A DNA stretch of 64,000 bases from Aestuariivirga sp. Its GTDB lineage: Bacteria > Pseudomonadota > Alphaproteobacteria > Rhizobiales > Aestuariivirgaceae. Below the pieces are notes generated by a model. The model did no database searches and was not told the DNA's origin. It saw nothing but the letters and a program-made list of their open reading frames with translations. Below, piece after piece: positions 15,458 to 24,925 of this stretch. The stretch spans positions 1 to 64,000 of the forward strand of contig NZ_JADCDB010000027.1 in NCBI RefSeq assembly GCF_020252395.1, given 5' to 3'. How positions within the stretch are numbered: position 1 is the stretch's first letter; each line of letters starts with the position of its first letter. A program made the translations under genes and the position numbers.

Positions 15458-16703
15458 TCAGTAGGACGCGACGTCGTTGGTGAGCACGCAGGTCGCGGCG
15501 CGGTTCAGCACCGGATCGATCGCGGCCTGGAATGCGAACGGGGCCTGCACGCCGCCCGGTCCCTGGATCTGACGGTCGCCGCGCGGCAGGAAGACCCGGT
15601 GCGCGGTCCAGACCAGCGAAGCAGCCGCGCCAGCCGCCCAGCGGAACTGAAGCTCGCATGGCAGGCGGTTGGTGGCCTGATCGAGAAGGACGCGGTCCTC
15701 GAAGCGGGTGGTGATGTTGCCGGTGAGCGCGATGATCCCGGGATCGGCATCGGCGATGCGCCCGTCGCTGCGGATCACCTCGACCGCTTCGAGGTTGTTC
15801 GAATAGGTGAGTTCCGCCGAGATGACGTTGCCGAGCGCCACGTTGTTGCGGCGGACCTCGCCCTGGAACTGGCCGAAGCGTTCGAGCACGAACTCCGACA
15901 GCGTGCCGGACTGCGCCGTGGCGGCGATGGTCTCGCCCTGCGCCATGATGTTGAGCGATGCGGTGAGCAGCCCGGATCGCTGCGCCTGAACCTGGAAGCT
16001 GTTGATGCGCGCCGTAATTCATGCCGAAGAAGGGCACGTCGGGAAGCTGGACCTCGATCGACATCGAGGGGAGAGCCTGCGCGCCCGAGAACCAGGTGTG
16101 GCTGTTGGCCCCGCCCGACAGCGTCGCGCCCGACAGGCTAGCGCGCGTCGGCGCGTTCGTCGCCAGCGTCCGCGCATTGCCGCCCGGTCCCAGCGCCTTG
16201 GCGGTCAGGTTGACGACCGCGCCAACCGCCGCGGCGGCGACGTTCGCACTCGGATTGATGATCGCGGAGAGCGCTGTGGCGGTGAGCGCCGCCGTGCCGC
16301 CGAGGTTGAACTGCTGACCCGTCGCGCCGGAGGCGACGGCGGTATAGACCGTGCCATCGACCGTCACGGTGTCGTTGACCAGAAGGTTCGCGGTCAGCGT
16401 GATCGTGGCGGTGGCGGCATTCGCCGCGACGGTCGTCGGCGCGCCCATCAGGCCGCGCAGCCAGACGCCGATGTTGCGGGTATCCACGGGAACGACGAGA
16501 TCGCCCATGTTGGTGATCACGTCATAGACCGGCGCCAATGGCTCGCGGCCAAAGCCGAGAAGCTCGCTGGCAATCAGGCCCTGTTCCTCGCCGATGTTGA
16601 CGGAGGCGAACGGCATGCGGCGAAAGCCGGTGCCGGGCGGGGTGCCGTAGGTGCTTTCGAACACGGCGGCGAGAGCCGCGTTCACGCCGCGTGCGCGAGG
16701 CAT
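15458..16703 (-). pseudogene. Major tail tube protein, frameshifted
   Basis: Two frames together encode a ~410-residue tail tube protein. From ATG 16703: 'MPRARGVNAALAAVFESTYG', 'GFRRMPFASVNIGEEQGLIA', an inserted beta-domain with 'TVTVDGTVYTAVASG', and 'DVPFFGMNYG'. At 16007-16016 the reading must move +1 to continue 'RINSFQVQAQRSGLLTAS', 'MAQGETIAATAQSGTLSEF', 'TYSNNLEAVEVIRSDG' and the normal end '...TNDVASY'. The shift lies at a GCGCGC run with no slippery or stimulatory element, so mutation or a sequencing indel is likelier than programming. Unshifted translation runs out of homology after residue ~230. Confidence 0.78.
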
Positions 16704-16796
16704 GGGTCGTTCTCCATGTGGTGTGGTGTCGGGGCCTGAACGGGGCTGGACCGTCGATCAGTTCCAAAGGTCCGAGCGCAGTCGAAGGATCGTCAT

Positions 16797-17231
16797 TCAG
16801 TTGAGCGGATCGGCGGTGGCGTAAGTCGCGACGATCACGAAATCGGCGAAGCGGCCTGCCTGACTGCCCGTGGTCTCGATGTCCTCGGAGGTCGGGGCTT
16901 CCGCCTCGATCCAGTCGACAAGCCCGCCGAGCCTGCGATTGGCGATGATCGCCGCGCCGATGGCGGCAAGCATCTCATCGACCACCTGCTCACGCGTGAG
17001 CGTGGCGCTTTCGAAGGCGGCGATCTCGACGGGAATGCGATGGGTGTAGAGATAGGACACCGGCGAGAGCGTGACGTCGGGCTCTCCCGGATCGCCATCG
17101 CGGATCACGACCAGCCCTCCCGGGGGAATGCGCTCCGGCTTGGCGAGATTGCGCTTCACCTCCGCGCCCGGGAGCGCTGCGGCGACAAGCGACTTCACCG
17201 CGCCAAGGACGGTTTCGCGTTTCGAGGGCAT
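16797..17231 (-). CDS. Tail terminator-like / minor tail protein
   Basis: The 144 residues include 'GAVKSLVAAALPGAEVKRN', 'PPGGLVVIRDGDPGEPDVTL' and 'YTHRIPVEIAAFES'. Proteins of this length and pattern lie between the HK97-gp10-like protein and the tail tube in many alphaproteobacterial phages and are taken as tail terminators. I infer the role mainly from position; no active site is expected. Confidence 0.65.
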   Translation of the reverse strand: MPSKRETVLGAVKSLVAAALPGAEVKRNLAKPERIPPGGLVVIRDGDPGEPDVTLSPVSYLYTHRIPVEIAAFESATLTREQVVDEMLAAIGAAIIANRRLGGLVDWIEAEAPTSEDIETTGSQAGRFADFVIVATYATADPLN

Positions 17232-17243
17232 GAGGACGAGCCT

Positions 17244-17876
17244 TCAGGATCGAGGCCAGTGTCGCGCGATCAGGGTTGGCACGCGCGCGGCTTGCCGCTT
17301 CGCGATCGCATCGATGTTGAGTCGCTTGCGCAACATGACCTGGGGCACGAGCAGGAACACGATCACCGTTGAATGACCGGTCTTGCGCCTGTTCGCTGCC
17401 GCCAATCCTCGCGTGTTGAGGCGGGCTGTATCGGCGACCAGCAACGAAGGACCACGCTTGCGGTAGACGAAGCGCAGCCGCATGCCGGTGCGCCGCTCCC
17501 AGCCGCCGGGCGTGATGCGTGACGCACGCCCGTTCGGCCCGCGCCCACGAGCACCAGCGGCTGGTGTCGGGATCGCCAGCCAGAACCCCCGCGCCGAGCG
17601 AATGGTGACGCCACGATCGAAAGCGTCGATGAGCTTCGGGGCCTTCGACCAGACGAAGGCTGCGGCCTCCACACTCTCGCCGACCTCGGGGAAGATCTTG
17701 CCCCGCCATGTCCGCGCGAGGCGTTCGCCAAGTCCGGAGACGACAACGTCATCGCGCAAATCCTGCTTAAGGCCGTCGGCGGCATCGCGCATCCCCGACG
17801 TAACCGCGCGCTCGATGCCCAGCTGCGTGCCCGCCAGCACCTTGCGCATGTCGGGACGTTCGATGCTGAAGCGCAT
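17244..17876 (-). CDS. DUF6441 phage head-tail region protein
   Basis: A 210-residue basic protein with the DUF6441 phrases 'MRDAADGLKQDLRDDVV', 'FVWSKAPKLIDAFDRGVTIR', 'GFWLAIPTPAAG', 'GWERRTGMRLRFVYRKRGPS' and 'FLLVPQVMLRKRLN'. It occupies the place of the HK97 gp10/neck protein between head-tail joining and tail terminator genes. Exact structural role is not established by the sequence. Confidence 0.75.
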   Translation of the reverse strand: MRFSIERPDMRKVLAGTQLGIERAVTSGMRDAADGLKQDLRDDVVVSGLGERLARTWRGKIFPEVGESVEAAAFVWSKAPKLIDAFDRGVTIRSARGFWLAIPTPAAGARGRGPNGRASRITPGGWERRTGMRLRFVYRKRGPSLLVADTARLNTRGLAAANRRKTGHSTVIVFLLVPQVMLRKRLNIDAIAKRQAARVPTLIARHWPRS

Positions 17877-17880
17877 GGTA

Positions 17881-18195
17881 TCAGACCTTGACGGCCTCGC
17901 AGGTGAGGACGAGCCCCATGGGATCGGATGCGGGCATCCCGATGATTTTGAAGGTCTCCGCGCCGATCACGAAGAGATCGCCCTCGTCGATTACCGAGAC
18001 TTCTGCCCTGCGCAAGTCGAGTAGAACGGTCGCCATCAAGGCGCGGGACGCTCCGAACTCGACCACGGCGTCCGGGCGGCGGCGGATGACGCGAACGGGG
18101 ACACACGGGCCGACGCCGTCTGCTTGCCAGAGCGCGGTCTCGCCAAGGTTCGGGTCGGCGAACAGGACGTCGGTGGCTGCGGCGAACACGTTCAC
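17881..18195 (-). CDS. Head-tail joining protein (stopper-like)
   Basis: A 104-residue beta-rich protein ('GVGPCVPVRVIRRRPDAVVE', 'VIDEGDLFVIGAETFKIIG') lying between the capsid decoration protein and the DUF6441 protein. Size and order fit the lambda gpFII-type connector that closes the head and binds the tail. Called by synteny and fold-like pattern. Confidence 0.65.
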   Translation of the reverse strand: MNVFAAATDVLFADPNLGETALWQADGVGPCVPVRVIRRRPDAVVEFGASRALMATVLLDLRRAEVSVIDEGDLFVIGAETFKIIGMPASDPMGLVLTCEAVKV

Positions 18196-18196
18196 G

Positions 18197-18532
18197 TCAG
18201 AAGCTGCCGTTCAGCCGAACACGGCCCATCGTGTCGTTGGCCCCGCCTGCCACCGGCTCGGTCGCCGCGCCGATCAGGGTGTTCGATGCGACCACGGTCG
18301 TTGCGAGGCGAGCGGTATTGTCCCAGTAGACCCGCACGCCGACAGCCCATGCCTGGGAGGGTGCCTTGCGCAGTTCGACCACGCCCTCGGTGAGGGTTTC
18401 GACCTCGGCGTTGATGGCAGCCGATCCGGTCGCGATGCCGAAGATTGCGCCGACCAGCAGTCCGTCGCCGGAGGCCACGGCATAGGGGGCGGGAAGCGTG
18501 ATGGTGTTGCCGGGCTGGATGTAGCCACGCAT
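18197..18532 (-). CDS. DUF2190-like capsid decoration protein
   Basis: A 111-residue Gly/Ala-rich beta protein beginning 'MRGYIQPGNTITLPAPYAV', with 'GDGLLVGAIFGIATGSA' and 'GVVELRKAPSQAWAVGVRVY', as in DUF2190 (gpD-like cement) proteins. A Shine-Dalgarno GGAGAATTCCC precedes the ATG. It follows the capsid gene directly, the usual place. Confidence 0.85.
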   Translation of the reverse strand: MRGYIQPGNTITLPAPYAVASGDGLLVGAIFGIATGSAAINAEVETLTEGVVELRKAPSQAWAVGVRVYWDNTARLATTVVASNTLIGAATEPVAGGANDTMGRVRLNGSF

Positions 18533-18579
18533 GGGAATTCTCCGAATGTGTCAGGTTTTAGGGTGAGTTTCGGTCGCGA

Positions 18580-20547
18580 TCACGCGCCGGGATTGCGGTA
18601 GAGCCCGCGCCAGTCGATCGCCTTCGCGCCGAAGTCGAGGCGGCACTTGATCTCGACGCCATCGACGTCAAAGCCGTTGCGCGTCTCGATATAGGCGCCT
18701 TGCTGGCCTTCGAGATAGGCATATTCGATGGTGTCGATCTGGGCGGGGTTCGCGGCGAGGTACCAGGCGTTAAGGCTCGCGGCATCGAGACGAGGCTCGG
18801 AGATCGGCGTCAGGGTGCGGATCGAGGACGGGACCACGCTGCCGGTCTGGGCAGGCACAAGGTTCTGCGCCATCAGCTGCTCGGCCGCGAGTTCGAGCGA
18901 TGCCGGCACGATGAGGTAGGCGGGCCGGACATTGAGGATCGTCTTCTTGTCAAGCCCGGTCTGCCGGGCCATGGCCGCGCGCGCGGCACCGATCGCGGTG
19001 ACGCTCAGAGCGGTGGCCGGGTTCGCCAGATTGCCGTGGGTCTGGTGGAACAGCGCAATGGAGTCGCTCATGGCGGCGTTGGCCAGGATGATGCCCCAGA
19101 CCACGTCGCTCTCCAGCGTGGCGATCGCCGTGCCATACATCGCCGGAATGCGGGTGAAAGCGTCGAGATCGTCGTTGATGAGGACCTGCCGCGTGACCGC
19201 GACGACGCGCCCATAGGTCTCGACCCGGTAGCTCTCGCGCCCTTCGGCCAGGGTGCCGCGCTTGAACTCGCCGCCCTCGTTCACCTTCACGAGCTGCGGC
19301 GCTTCTCCGAGCTGAACACGGTGCATCGCCTTGAAGTCGGTCGCGAGCACCTGCCGGCAGAAGGGAACATAGGTGCGTGGATAGGCATCATAGGCCTGCC
19401 GCAGCGTCTTGCCCGTCACGGCGGCAAGAACCTCGGGAAAGTCCGAGGTGGAGTGAAGGGCGCGTGTGGCGATCTCGTCGCGGGAAAGCCCGCGCACATT
19501 GACGCCTGCGGATGCCAGGAACTCGCGGGCAAGCTCGATCAGGGTCAGTCCGCGATAATCCCGCGCAGGTTCAGCAAGCGGAAACAGCGTTGGCGAGTGA
19601 CGGTGCAGCAACGCGCCTGCGACAGCTTCGCGCCGCGTGACGCGCTCGTCGCGCCCGCCCATCGGGCTTGCCGCCTGCGCGAACACCCGCGCTTCGTCCG
19701 CTGTCGAAGCAAGCGTGTCGAGGATCTCGCGGCGGGCATCGTCGATCGCGACACCACGCTTCACGAGGTCATCCGCTTGGGCACGTTTGAGGCCAAGACG
19801 GGCCTGCAGATCGAAGATCGCGGAGACGCGGGAGCGTTCGGCATCGCGCGCACGGGCTGCGATCGCGTCGGGATCGAGCTGCGGTTCGGGACGGTGCGCC
19901 GGAGTGTCGGATGCCTTGGGACGAGGTTCGGTATTGGCGCTCTGCTCAAGGGTTTCGGGCGTGTCGTCCATGGCTGTTTTCTCCTCGATGGAAACGTCGG
20001 CACGGTGGACGACGCAGGGGTTAAGGGGTTCGTCGGCGCGGAAGCCCGCTGCCGGATCAGCACCAATGGGCACCGCGGAAATCTCGAAGGGCGTCCAATC
20101 GACCGCGCGCCACAGCTCGGGCGCGCCTGCCTGCCGGGTCACTTCGAAGCGATGGACCTGGTAGCCGATCGAGACCGCACGGATGTGCCCGGCCTCGACG
20201 TCCTTCCAGAGCGGCTCGACTTCCACCCGGTCGGAGAAGCGGACACGGGCGATGCCGCGTCCATTCTCGATGCGGGCGCTGCCCGGCACGACCGAACCGA
20301 TGATGCTGTCGAGCACGGAGGCGTCGTGCACCTTCAGGAGTGGCGCGCCCGCGTTCAGGCGATCGAGACGGACGGCGCGCGGATCCATCGCCAGTTCCTC
20401 GTCGAACGGATCGCCGAAGAAGGGATTCCGGCGCACGCGGGCGCCCGTGGACCAGACCACCTCGATGGTGCGCTCGGCCGCGTCGATCGACGCAGGCAAC
20501 AGGTCCGCCACCCGCGTCAGCGGTGGCAGGTCGATATGTCGGTTCAT
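18580..20547 (-). CDS. Prohead protease fused to major capsid protein
   Basis: One 655-residue polypeptide carries both functions. The N-terminal ~200 residues are an S78/U35-type maturation protease ('LLKVHDASVLDSIIGSV', 'AVSIGYQVHRFEV', 'WTPFEISAVPIGADPAAGFR'). A charged linker of about 60-80 residues follows ('ETLEQSANTEPRPKASDTPA'). The C-terminal ~370 residues are an HK97-fold capsid protein ('LTLIELAREFLASAGVNVRG', 'QVLINDDLDAFTRIPAMYG', 'LIVPASLELAAEQLMAQN', 'YAYLEGQQGAYIETRNGFD'). The start at ATG 20547 has AGGA upstream; an open frame further upstream is antisense-free shadow of the portal gene. Self-cleavage during head maturation is expected. Confidence 0.9.
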   Translation of the reverse strand: MNRHIDLPPLTRVADLLPASIDAAERTIEVVWSTGARVRRNPFFGDPFDEELAMDPRAVRLDRLNAGAPLLKVHDASVLDSIIGSVVPGSARIENGRGIARVRFSDRVEVEPLWKDVEAGHIRAVSIGYQVHRFEVTRQAGAPELWRAVDWTPFEISAVPIGADPAAGFRADEPLNPCVVHRADVSIEEKTAMDDTPETLEQSANTEPRPKASDTPAHRPEPQLDPDAIAARARDAERSRVSAIFDLQARLGLKRAQADDLVKRGVAIDDARREILDTLASTADEARVFAQAASPMGGRDERVTRREAVAGALLHRHSPTLFPLAEPARDYRGLTLIELAREFLASAGVNVRGLSRDEIATRALHSTSDFPEVLAAVTGKTLRQAYDAYPRTYVPFCRQVLATDFKAMHRVQLGEAPQLVKVNEGGEFKRGTLAEGRESYRVETYGRVVAVTRQVLINDDLDAFTRIPAMYGTAIATLESDVVWGIILANAAMSDSIALFHQTHGNLANPATALSVTAIGAARAAMARQTGLDKKTILNVRPAYLIVPASLELAAEQLMAQNLVPAQTGSVVPSSIRTLTPISEPRLDAASLNAWYLAANPAQIDTIEYAYLEGQQGAYIETRNGFDVDGVEIKCRLDFGAKAIDWRGLYRNPGA

Positions 20548-20564
20548 GAGAGTGGTCCTTGAGA

Positions 20565-22073
20565 TCAGCCGAGTGACGGGTCGGTTGCCGCCTGCATCAC
20601 GCCGGTCTTCGTCACGCGCCGCGGATCGCTGTCGAAGATGAGCCCGAGGGCGTCGATCTTGGCGTTCATCGCGGCGATCTCGGTGAGCACGGCGTCGGGG
20701 TTGTGGCCCTGGCGGGCGATGGCCTGCGCGAGCGACATGGTGCCCGAACGCAACGCCAGAAGATCGGCCATCGCGTCCTTCAGCGGGTCCACGGCTTCGA
20801 AACGCGGCGGCGACCATTCGACCGCGATGTCCGGCCGAGGCAACTTGCCGGCTGCCCACGCGGCCTGACAGAACCAGACCCACATGGGCTGGCAGAGGAC
20901 CGGGATGACGGTCTGCCATTGGACGGCGTCGATCAACCTGCGAAACTCGACCAGCCCCGCCCGGATCGATGAATAATTGACCTGACTGAGATCGCCGGTC
21001 AGCAGCTCGTAGGGCATGCGGAACCCCGCCGCCACGATGTGAAGCTGCGCGCGAAGCCATTCACCGACGCCCGCCGTCGTGGCGGGCTGGTTGAAGCGGA
21101 TGTCCTTTCCACCGCGCGCATAGGCGATCAGTCCAGGCTCGAACTGCTCGACACGATTGCCGTCGGCGTCGACCACGGAAGGTGCGATGCCTTGGTCCGC
21201 CTCGTCGGCGCCAAGCACGATGCCGACGACGCAGGCTTCCGTCTTCTTGCGGACCAGCTCGGCCTGCGTCCAGTCATCGAGATCGCGCAGTGCCCGCATC
21301 ACCGGCGTGCCCCACGGGACGCCACGGACCTGCGTGCGTTGCTTCTCGTAGAGATGCAGCACTTCGCTCGCCGGGATGGCGAGGCTCTCCAGTCGCCGGC
21401 GCATGGTGACGACCGCGTCGCCCGGGTGCTGGGCATGGAGCCAATAGGCGCGGCGTCGGCCCAGAGGACCGAACTCGATGCCCTGAAGCAACCGCCCGCC
21501 ATCGGCGAGATCGCCGTTGCGGGTGTTGTCCAGCAGATCGGCTTCGATGATCTGGACCTGGAGCGGCACGGCCGGACGATCGCTGAGACGTCGCGGGCGG
21601 CGGCGGATCAGCACCTCGCCAGCCTCGATCATTTCCCTTAACGCCAGGGTCTGCAGCCCGAAGATGTCAAGCTGGCCATCGGCGTCGCAGGCGGCTGACC
21701 ATTCCGTCCAGAGCCGGTCAACCGTCTCGTCGAGCCTGGCGTCACCTGTCGCAGCGCGAGGAATGATGCCGCTGCCGACAATGTTGTTGACCAGCACGGA
21801 CACAGCCTTCGCCGCGTGCGGATTGTTGCGGGTGAGATCGCGCATGCGGTCTCGCAGCAGGCCACTTGCGGCGGCGATCTCGGCATCAGCCGATGTTCCC
21901 GCCGCCTTCCATCCGTCGGTGCGCCGTCCCTTGGCAGCGCCGTCATAGCCACGGGAATTGCCATGGGTTTTGGCGCTCAGCGCCTCGAAGCTGCGGCGGG
22001 CGAGCGCCCGCCTCACGCCCGCCTCGGGCGCGGCCCACGCCACCATCCGGTCGAAGAAGGTGATATGGTTCAT
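20565..22073 (-). CDS. Portal protein, lambda gpB family
   Basis: Forms the dodecameric DNA entry ring. The 502 residues contain 'DRMRDLTRNNPHAAKAVSVL', 'GSGIIPRAATGD', 'LWTEWSAACDADGQLDIFGL', 'RRRPRRLSDRPAVPLQVQII' and 'YSSIRAGLVEFRRLIDAVQW', all typical of lambda-type portals. Length is normal. It overlaps the gpW gene by 4 bases (ATGA) and precedes the protease-capsid fusion. Confidence 0.93.
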   Translation of the reverse strand: MNHITFFDRMVAWAAPEAGVRRALARRSFEALSAKTHGNSRGYDGAAKGRRTDGWKAAGTSADAEIAAASGLLRDRMRDLTRNNPHAAKAVSVLVNNIVGSGIIPRAATGDARLDETVDRLWTEWSAACDADGQLDIFGLQTLALREMIEAGEVLIRRRPRRLSDRPAVPLQVQIIEADLLDNTRNGDLADGGRLLQGIEFGPLGRRRAYWLHAQHPGDAVVTMRRRLESLAIPASEVLHLYEKQRTQVRGVPWGTPVMRALRDLDDWTQAELVRKKTEACVVGIVLGADEADQGIAPSVVDADGNRVEQFEPGLIAYARGGKDIRFNQPATTAGVGEWLRAQLHIVAAGFRMPYELLTGDLSQVNYSSIRAGLVEFRRLIDAVQWQTVIPVLCQPMWVWFCQAAWAAGKLPRPDIAVEWSPPRFEAVDPLKDAMADLLALRSGTMSLAQAIARQGHNPDAVLTEIAAMNAKIDALGLIFDSDPRRVTKTGVMQAATDPSLG

Positions 22074-22279
22074 CGGTCGCCTCGTCCGAACCCGGCATAG
22101 CCCGCGTTCGGGCGCGACACGCCGGAGGATGCCGTGATCTCGGTCTCGATGGTGCGGATCCGCTTCAGAAGGTCGTCCGCCGAGCCATACTCGACCGTCT
22201 TGCCGTCATAGCTGACCCGGAGCGTGCCGCTGGCATAGGCGCGCTTCAGCGCATCGAGTTCGTCCGTCGTCCAGGCCAT
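22070..22279 (-). CDS. gpW-like head-tail joining protein
   Basis: A 69-residue protein: 'WTTDELDALKRAYASGTLRV', 'YDGKTVEYGSADDLLKRIRT', with a basic, Gly-rich tail. This is the size and pattern of lambda gpW, which completes the head before tail attachment. It lies between large terminase and portal, as in lambda. Confidence 0.9.
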   Translation of the reverse strand: MAWTTDELDALKRAYASGTLRVSYDGKTVEYGSADDLLKRIRTIETEITASSGVSRPNAGYAGFGRGDR

Positions 22280-22288
22280 GGCATATCC

Positions 22289-24319
22289 TCAGAACCACTT
22301 CCCGCGCGGGCCGAGCCAGTCGCTCTGCCGCTTGGTCGATGGCGGGTTTGGACGGGCGAGACGCCCGGCTTCGATGTTCGAGTGCGTGTCGTCTGTGTCC
22401 GCAGGCTGGGGGCCGACCTGATCTTCGAGATCGCGCCACTTGTCCTCGGGCCAGCGATCGGCTCCGGCGATCCAGACGGCGGCGCGGGCGTAGACCCGGC
22501 AGTCCAGAGCCTCGTTGCGTTCGCGCACCTTCTGCCATTCGAGCTTCTGGAAGCCGCGCTTGGTCGTGACGGTCACGAGATGCTCGGCGACGAGCTGCTT
22601 CACCCATTCGGCGTCGACACCCTGCGGGAGATGCACGAGTCCGGCCGGGCCCTGCGCTCCATCGGCCGCATCCTCGTCGGTGGGCTTCGACAACCGGAGA
22701 AACCGATAGGTCTCGGCCTTGAAGGTCGCGACGGCGATCGTCCAGAGCCGCGCGCCGCGTCGGATCTTCCGGCCGCCTTCCGTCGCATCGACGAAGGACG
22801 GGCCGGTGACGGGCGCTGCGCGATTGAACCCCTCGACGCCCTTGATGGGAATGACCTGCGCAAAGCCCTGCTGGCGCGCCCATGCGTAGACGGCTGGCGC
22901 TTCGAAGCCTGTGTCGATCGCTAGTTTCGAGAGGCTCAGCCGAACGCCATGGGCGTGCGGCCAGGTCTGACCGAGCAGATCCGTCAGAGCCGCCCAAGCC
23001 TCGGCGCTGTCCGGGCCGCCGGGAATGACGATATGGTCGACGAGCCAGCTTGCGAGCCCGCGACCCCAGGCCCAGATCGAGACTTCAATGCGATCCTTCT
23101 GGATGTCGGCGCCTGCCGTCAGAAACAGGCCGCCGCTCGGCACCGTACCGATGCGCCAGGGCTCGCGCCGCTCATAAAGCCGCTGCCAGTCCGGCGCTTC
23201 GCCGGTCTCGATCCATGTCTCGCCCAGAACGCCGTTCTTGAAGCTGCGCTTCGCCTCGTCGCTGGTCTGCGCGGCTTCCCACATCCGGGCGATATCGGCC
23301 CATGAGAGCCAGCCCACCGGCGAATAAAGCCCGGAGAGGTGGTAGCCGACCGTTCCCGCGTGCACGCCATCGCGCGTCGGGCGCCATTCGCCGGACATCA
23401 TCAGAGAGGTCTTGTGATGCTCCTCGATCTGGCCGTCGCAAGACTCGCAGACATAGTGCGCCGTGTGCGGTTGCCCCTTCTCCCAGCGCAGGCGCTCGAA
23501 GCGAAGCCACTGGCGATGATAGCAATGCGGGCACGCCACGAAGTAACGCCGCTGGTCGCTGGCCTCGAACTCGCGCTCGATCCGCGACACGCCGTGGATC
23601 GTCGGCGTCGATGTCAGAAAGACCTTCGAGCGCCAGGAGAACGTGCGCGTGCGAGCCTCCGCGAGCGCGACCGGATCGCCTTCCTCGTCGGCGGACGGCG
23701 GATAGGCATCGACCTCGTCGAGAAACAGGTAGCGCGCCGGCATGGAGCGCAGGCCGACCGCGCTGTTCGCGCCTGTGATCACCAGAAGCCCAGCCGGGAA
23801 TTCCTTCGACAGAACCGTGTTGCCGGCGTCGCGCGAGCGCTGCGGCTTGACGCGCTCGCGCAGCACCGGGCTTTCCGCGATCAGCGGATCGATGCGCTGG
23901 CGCGAGAAGCGCTTGGCCAGTTCCACCGTCGGCTGAACCGCGAGCATCGGTCCCGGCGCATGATGGATGACATAGCCGATCCAGTTGTTCCCGGCCTCGG
24001 TCGCGCCGACCTGCGCAGCCTTCATGAAGACGATGCGCCGCGCGGCGTTGCCGGGCGACAGCGCATCCATGATGGCGCGCATATAGGGCGTGCGATCGGT
24101 ACGATAGCGCCCCGGCTCGGCCGAAGCGCGCGGGCTCAGAAACCGGTGCCGATCCGCCCATTCCGAGACGGTGAGCGCAGGATCGGGCGTGAGCCCATCA
24201 CGCCAGGCCTGGATGAGCGCATCGACGCCTTCGAAGGCGAACAGCTCCTCTGACCCACGGTCCGCGTCAGCGAAAATCTGTGGCGACCTCGGCGAGATCT
24301 GCGAGGTGCGCTCGGACAT
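22289..24319 (-). CDS. Terminase large subunit, lambda gpA family
   Basis: ATPase and nuclease that packages DNA from cohesive-end sites. The 676 residues include 'LTVSEWADRHRFLSPRASAE', the deviant Walker A 'FMKAAQVGATEAGNNWIGY', 'VGLRSMPARYLFLDEVDAYP' (Walker B), 'LTSTPTIHGVSRIEREFEAS' and a C-x2-C pair ('CPHCYHRQW', 'CESCDG'). The nuclease part has 'GADIQKDRIEVSIWAWG'. It overlaps the small subunit gene by 53 bases. A gpA-type enzyme implies cos packaging. Confidence 0.95.
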   Translation of the reverse strand: MSERTSQISPRSPQIFADADRGSEELFAFEGVDALIQAWRDGLTPDPALTVSEWADRHRFLSPRASAEPGRYRTDRTPYMRAIMDALSPGNAARRIVFMKAAQVGATEAGNNWIGYVIHHAPGPMLAVQPTVELAKRFSRQRIDPLIAESPVLRERVKPQRSRDAGNTVLSKEFPAGLLVITGANSAVGLRSMPARYLFLDEVDAYPPSADEEGDPVALAEARTRTFSWRSKVFLTSTPTIHGVSRIEREFEASDQRRYFVACPHCYHRQWLRFERLRWEKGQPHTAHYVCESCDGQIEEHHKTSLMMSGEWRPTRDGVHAGTVGYHLSGLYSPVGWLSWADIARMWEAAQTSDEAKRSFKNGVLGETWIETGEAPDWQRLYERREPWRIGTVPSGGLFLTAGADIQKDRIEVSIWAWGRGLASWLVDHIVIPGGPDSAEAWAALTDLLGQTWPHAHGVRLSLSKLAIDTGFEAPAVYAWARQQGFAQVIPIKGVEGFNRAAPVTGPSFVDATEGGRKIRRGARLWTIAVATFKAETYRFLRLSKPTDEDAADGAQGPAGLVHLPQGVDAEWVKQLVAEHLVTVTTKRGFQKLEWQKVRERNEALDCRVYARAAVWIAGADRWPEDKWRDLEDQVGPQPADTDDTHSNIEAGRLARPNPPSTKRQSDWLGPRGKWF

Positions 24320-24830
24320 GGGTCTCCAGAACCTTCTGCATCGCGTGCGCTTCGAGGCCGAGCTCCGCCGCCATCAGTGCCGCGATCCGTGCGGGCCAGT
24401 TCGCCCACGCATCGCGCTCCTCGCGCGCCAGTCGAAAGACGAGCGCTGTCGCCCGCGCGCGGTCGATGACCTCGCCCTTCATCCGCTGCAGCCGCAGACG
24501 CCTTTCCTGGGCCTTCAGCACCTCGTTGGCGGTCTTGGCCTGGAGGAACGTGGTTCCGCCGCCGACCGGAGACGGCGCGATGCCGCTTTCGCGAAGGGTG
24601 TCGCCGACGGCGGACAAGGCCGCATCGGACACGGGCCTCAGCTTGGCCTCGGCTCCATCGCGGCGCTGCTTCGAAGGGTCGGTCATCGACGCGCGGCGCG
24701 CATCGCTGACCCGCGCATCGATCGAACCATCGGCATGAAGGACGAGCCGTCCCGACGTCTTCGCCTTCTGGATCGCGCCCCGCGACAAGCCGACATGGGA
24801 CGCGTACTGGCGCTCGCTCATGCCCTGCAT
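24267..24830 (-). CDS. Terminase small subunit (Nu1-like)
   Basis: DNA-recognition partner of the terminase. The 187 residues open with a helix-turn-helix typical of Nu1 ('MSERQYASHVGLSRGAIQKA', then 'KTSGRLVLHADGSID'). Helices for large-subunit contact follow ('TANEVLKAQERRLRLQRMKG'). It is the first gene of the late operon. The divergent gap 24831-24925 must carry its promoter and may be near the cos site. Confidence 0.85.
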   Translation of the reverse strand: MQGMSERQYASHVGLSRGAIQKAKTSGRLVLHADGSIDARVSDARRASMTDPSKQRRDGAEAKLRPVSDAALSAVGDTLRESGIAPSPVGGGTTFLQAKTANEVLKAQERRLRLQRMKGEVIDRARATALVFRLAREERDAWANWPARIAALMAAELGLEAHAMQKVLETHVRAHLADLAEVATDFR

Positions 24831-24925
24831 GTCGGCTCCGAAAACTTAATGTTTTGATGCACTTATTGCCTTGATAAGCGCGTCGGACAGAGCCTGTATG
24901 GAGTGACGAACCAAGGAGAATTCCG

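Noticed and set aside
16007-16019. Programmed +1 frameshift in the tail tube
   Set aside because: No slow codon, internal Shine-Dalgarno or stop at the shift point; an indel in a GC run is simpler.
18700-20562. A 620-codon open frame on the plus strand opposite the protease-capsid gene
   Set aside because: GC-rich antisense shadow; its translation is low-complexity Arg/Gly/His-rich with no domain, while the minus strand encodes a clear capsid.
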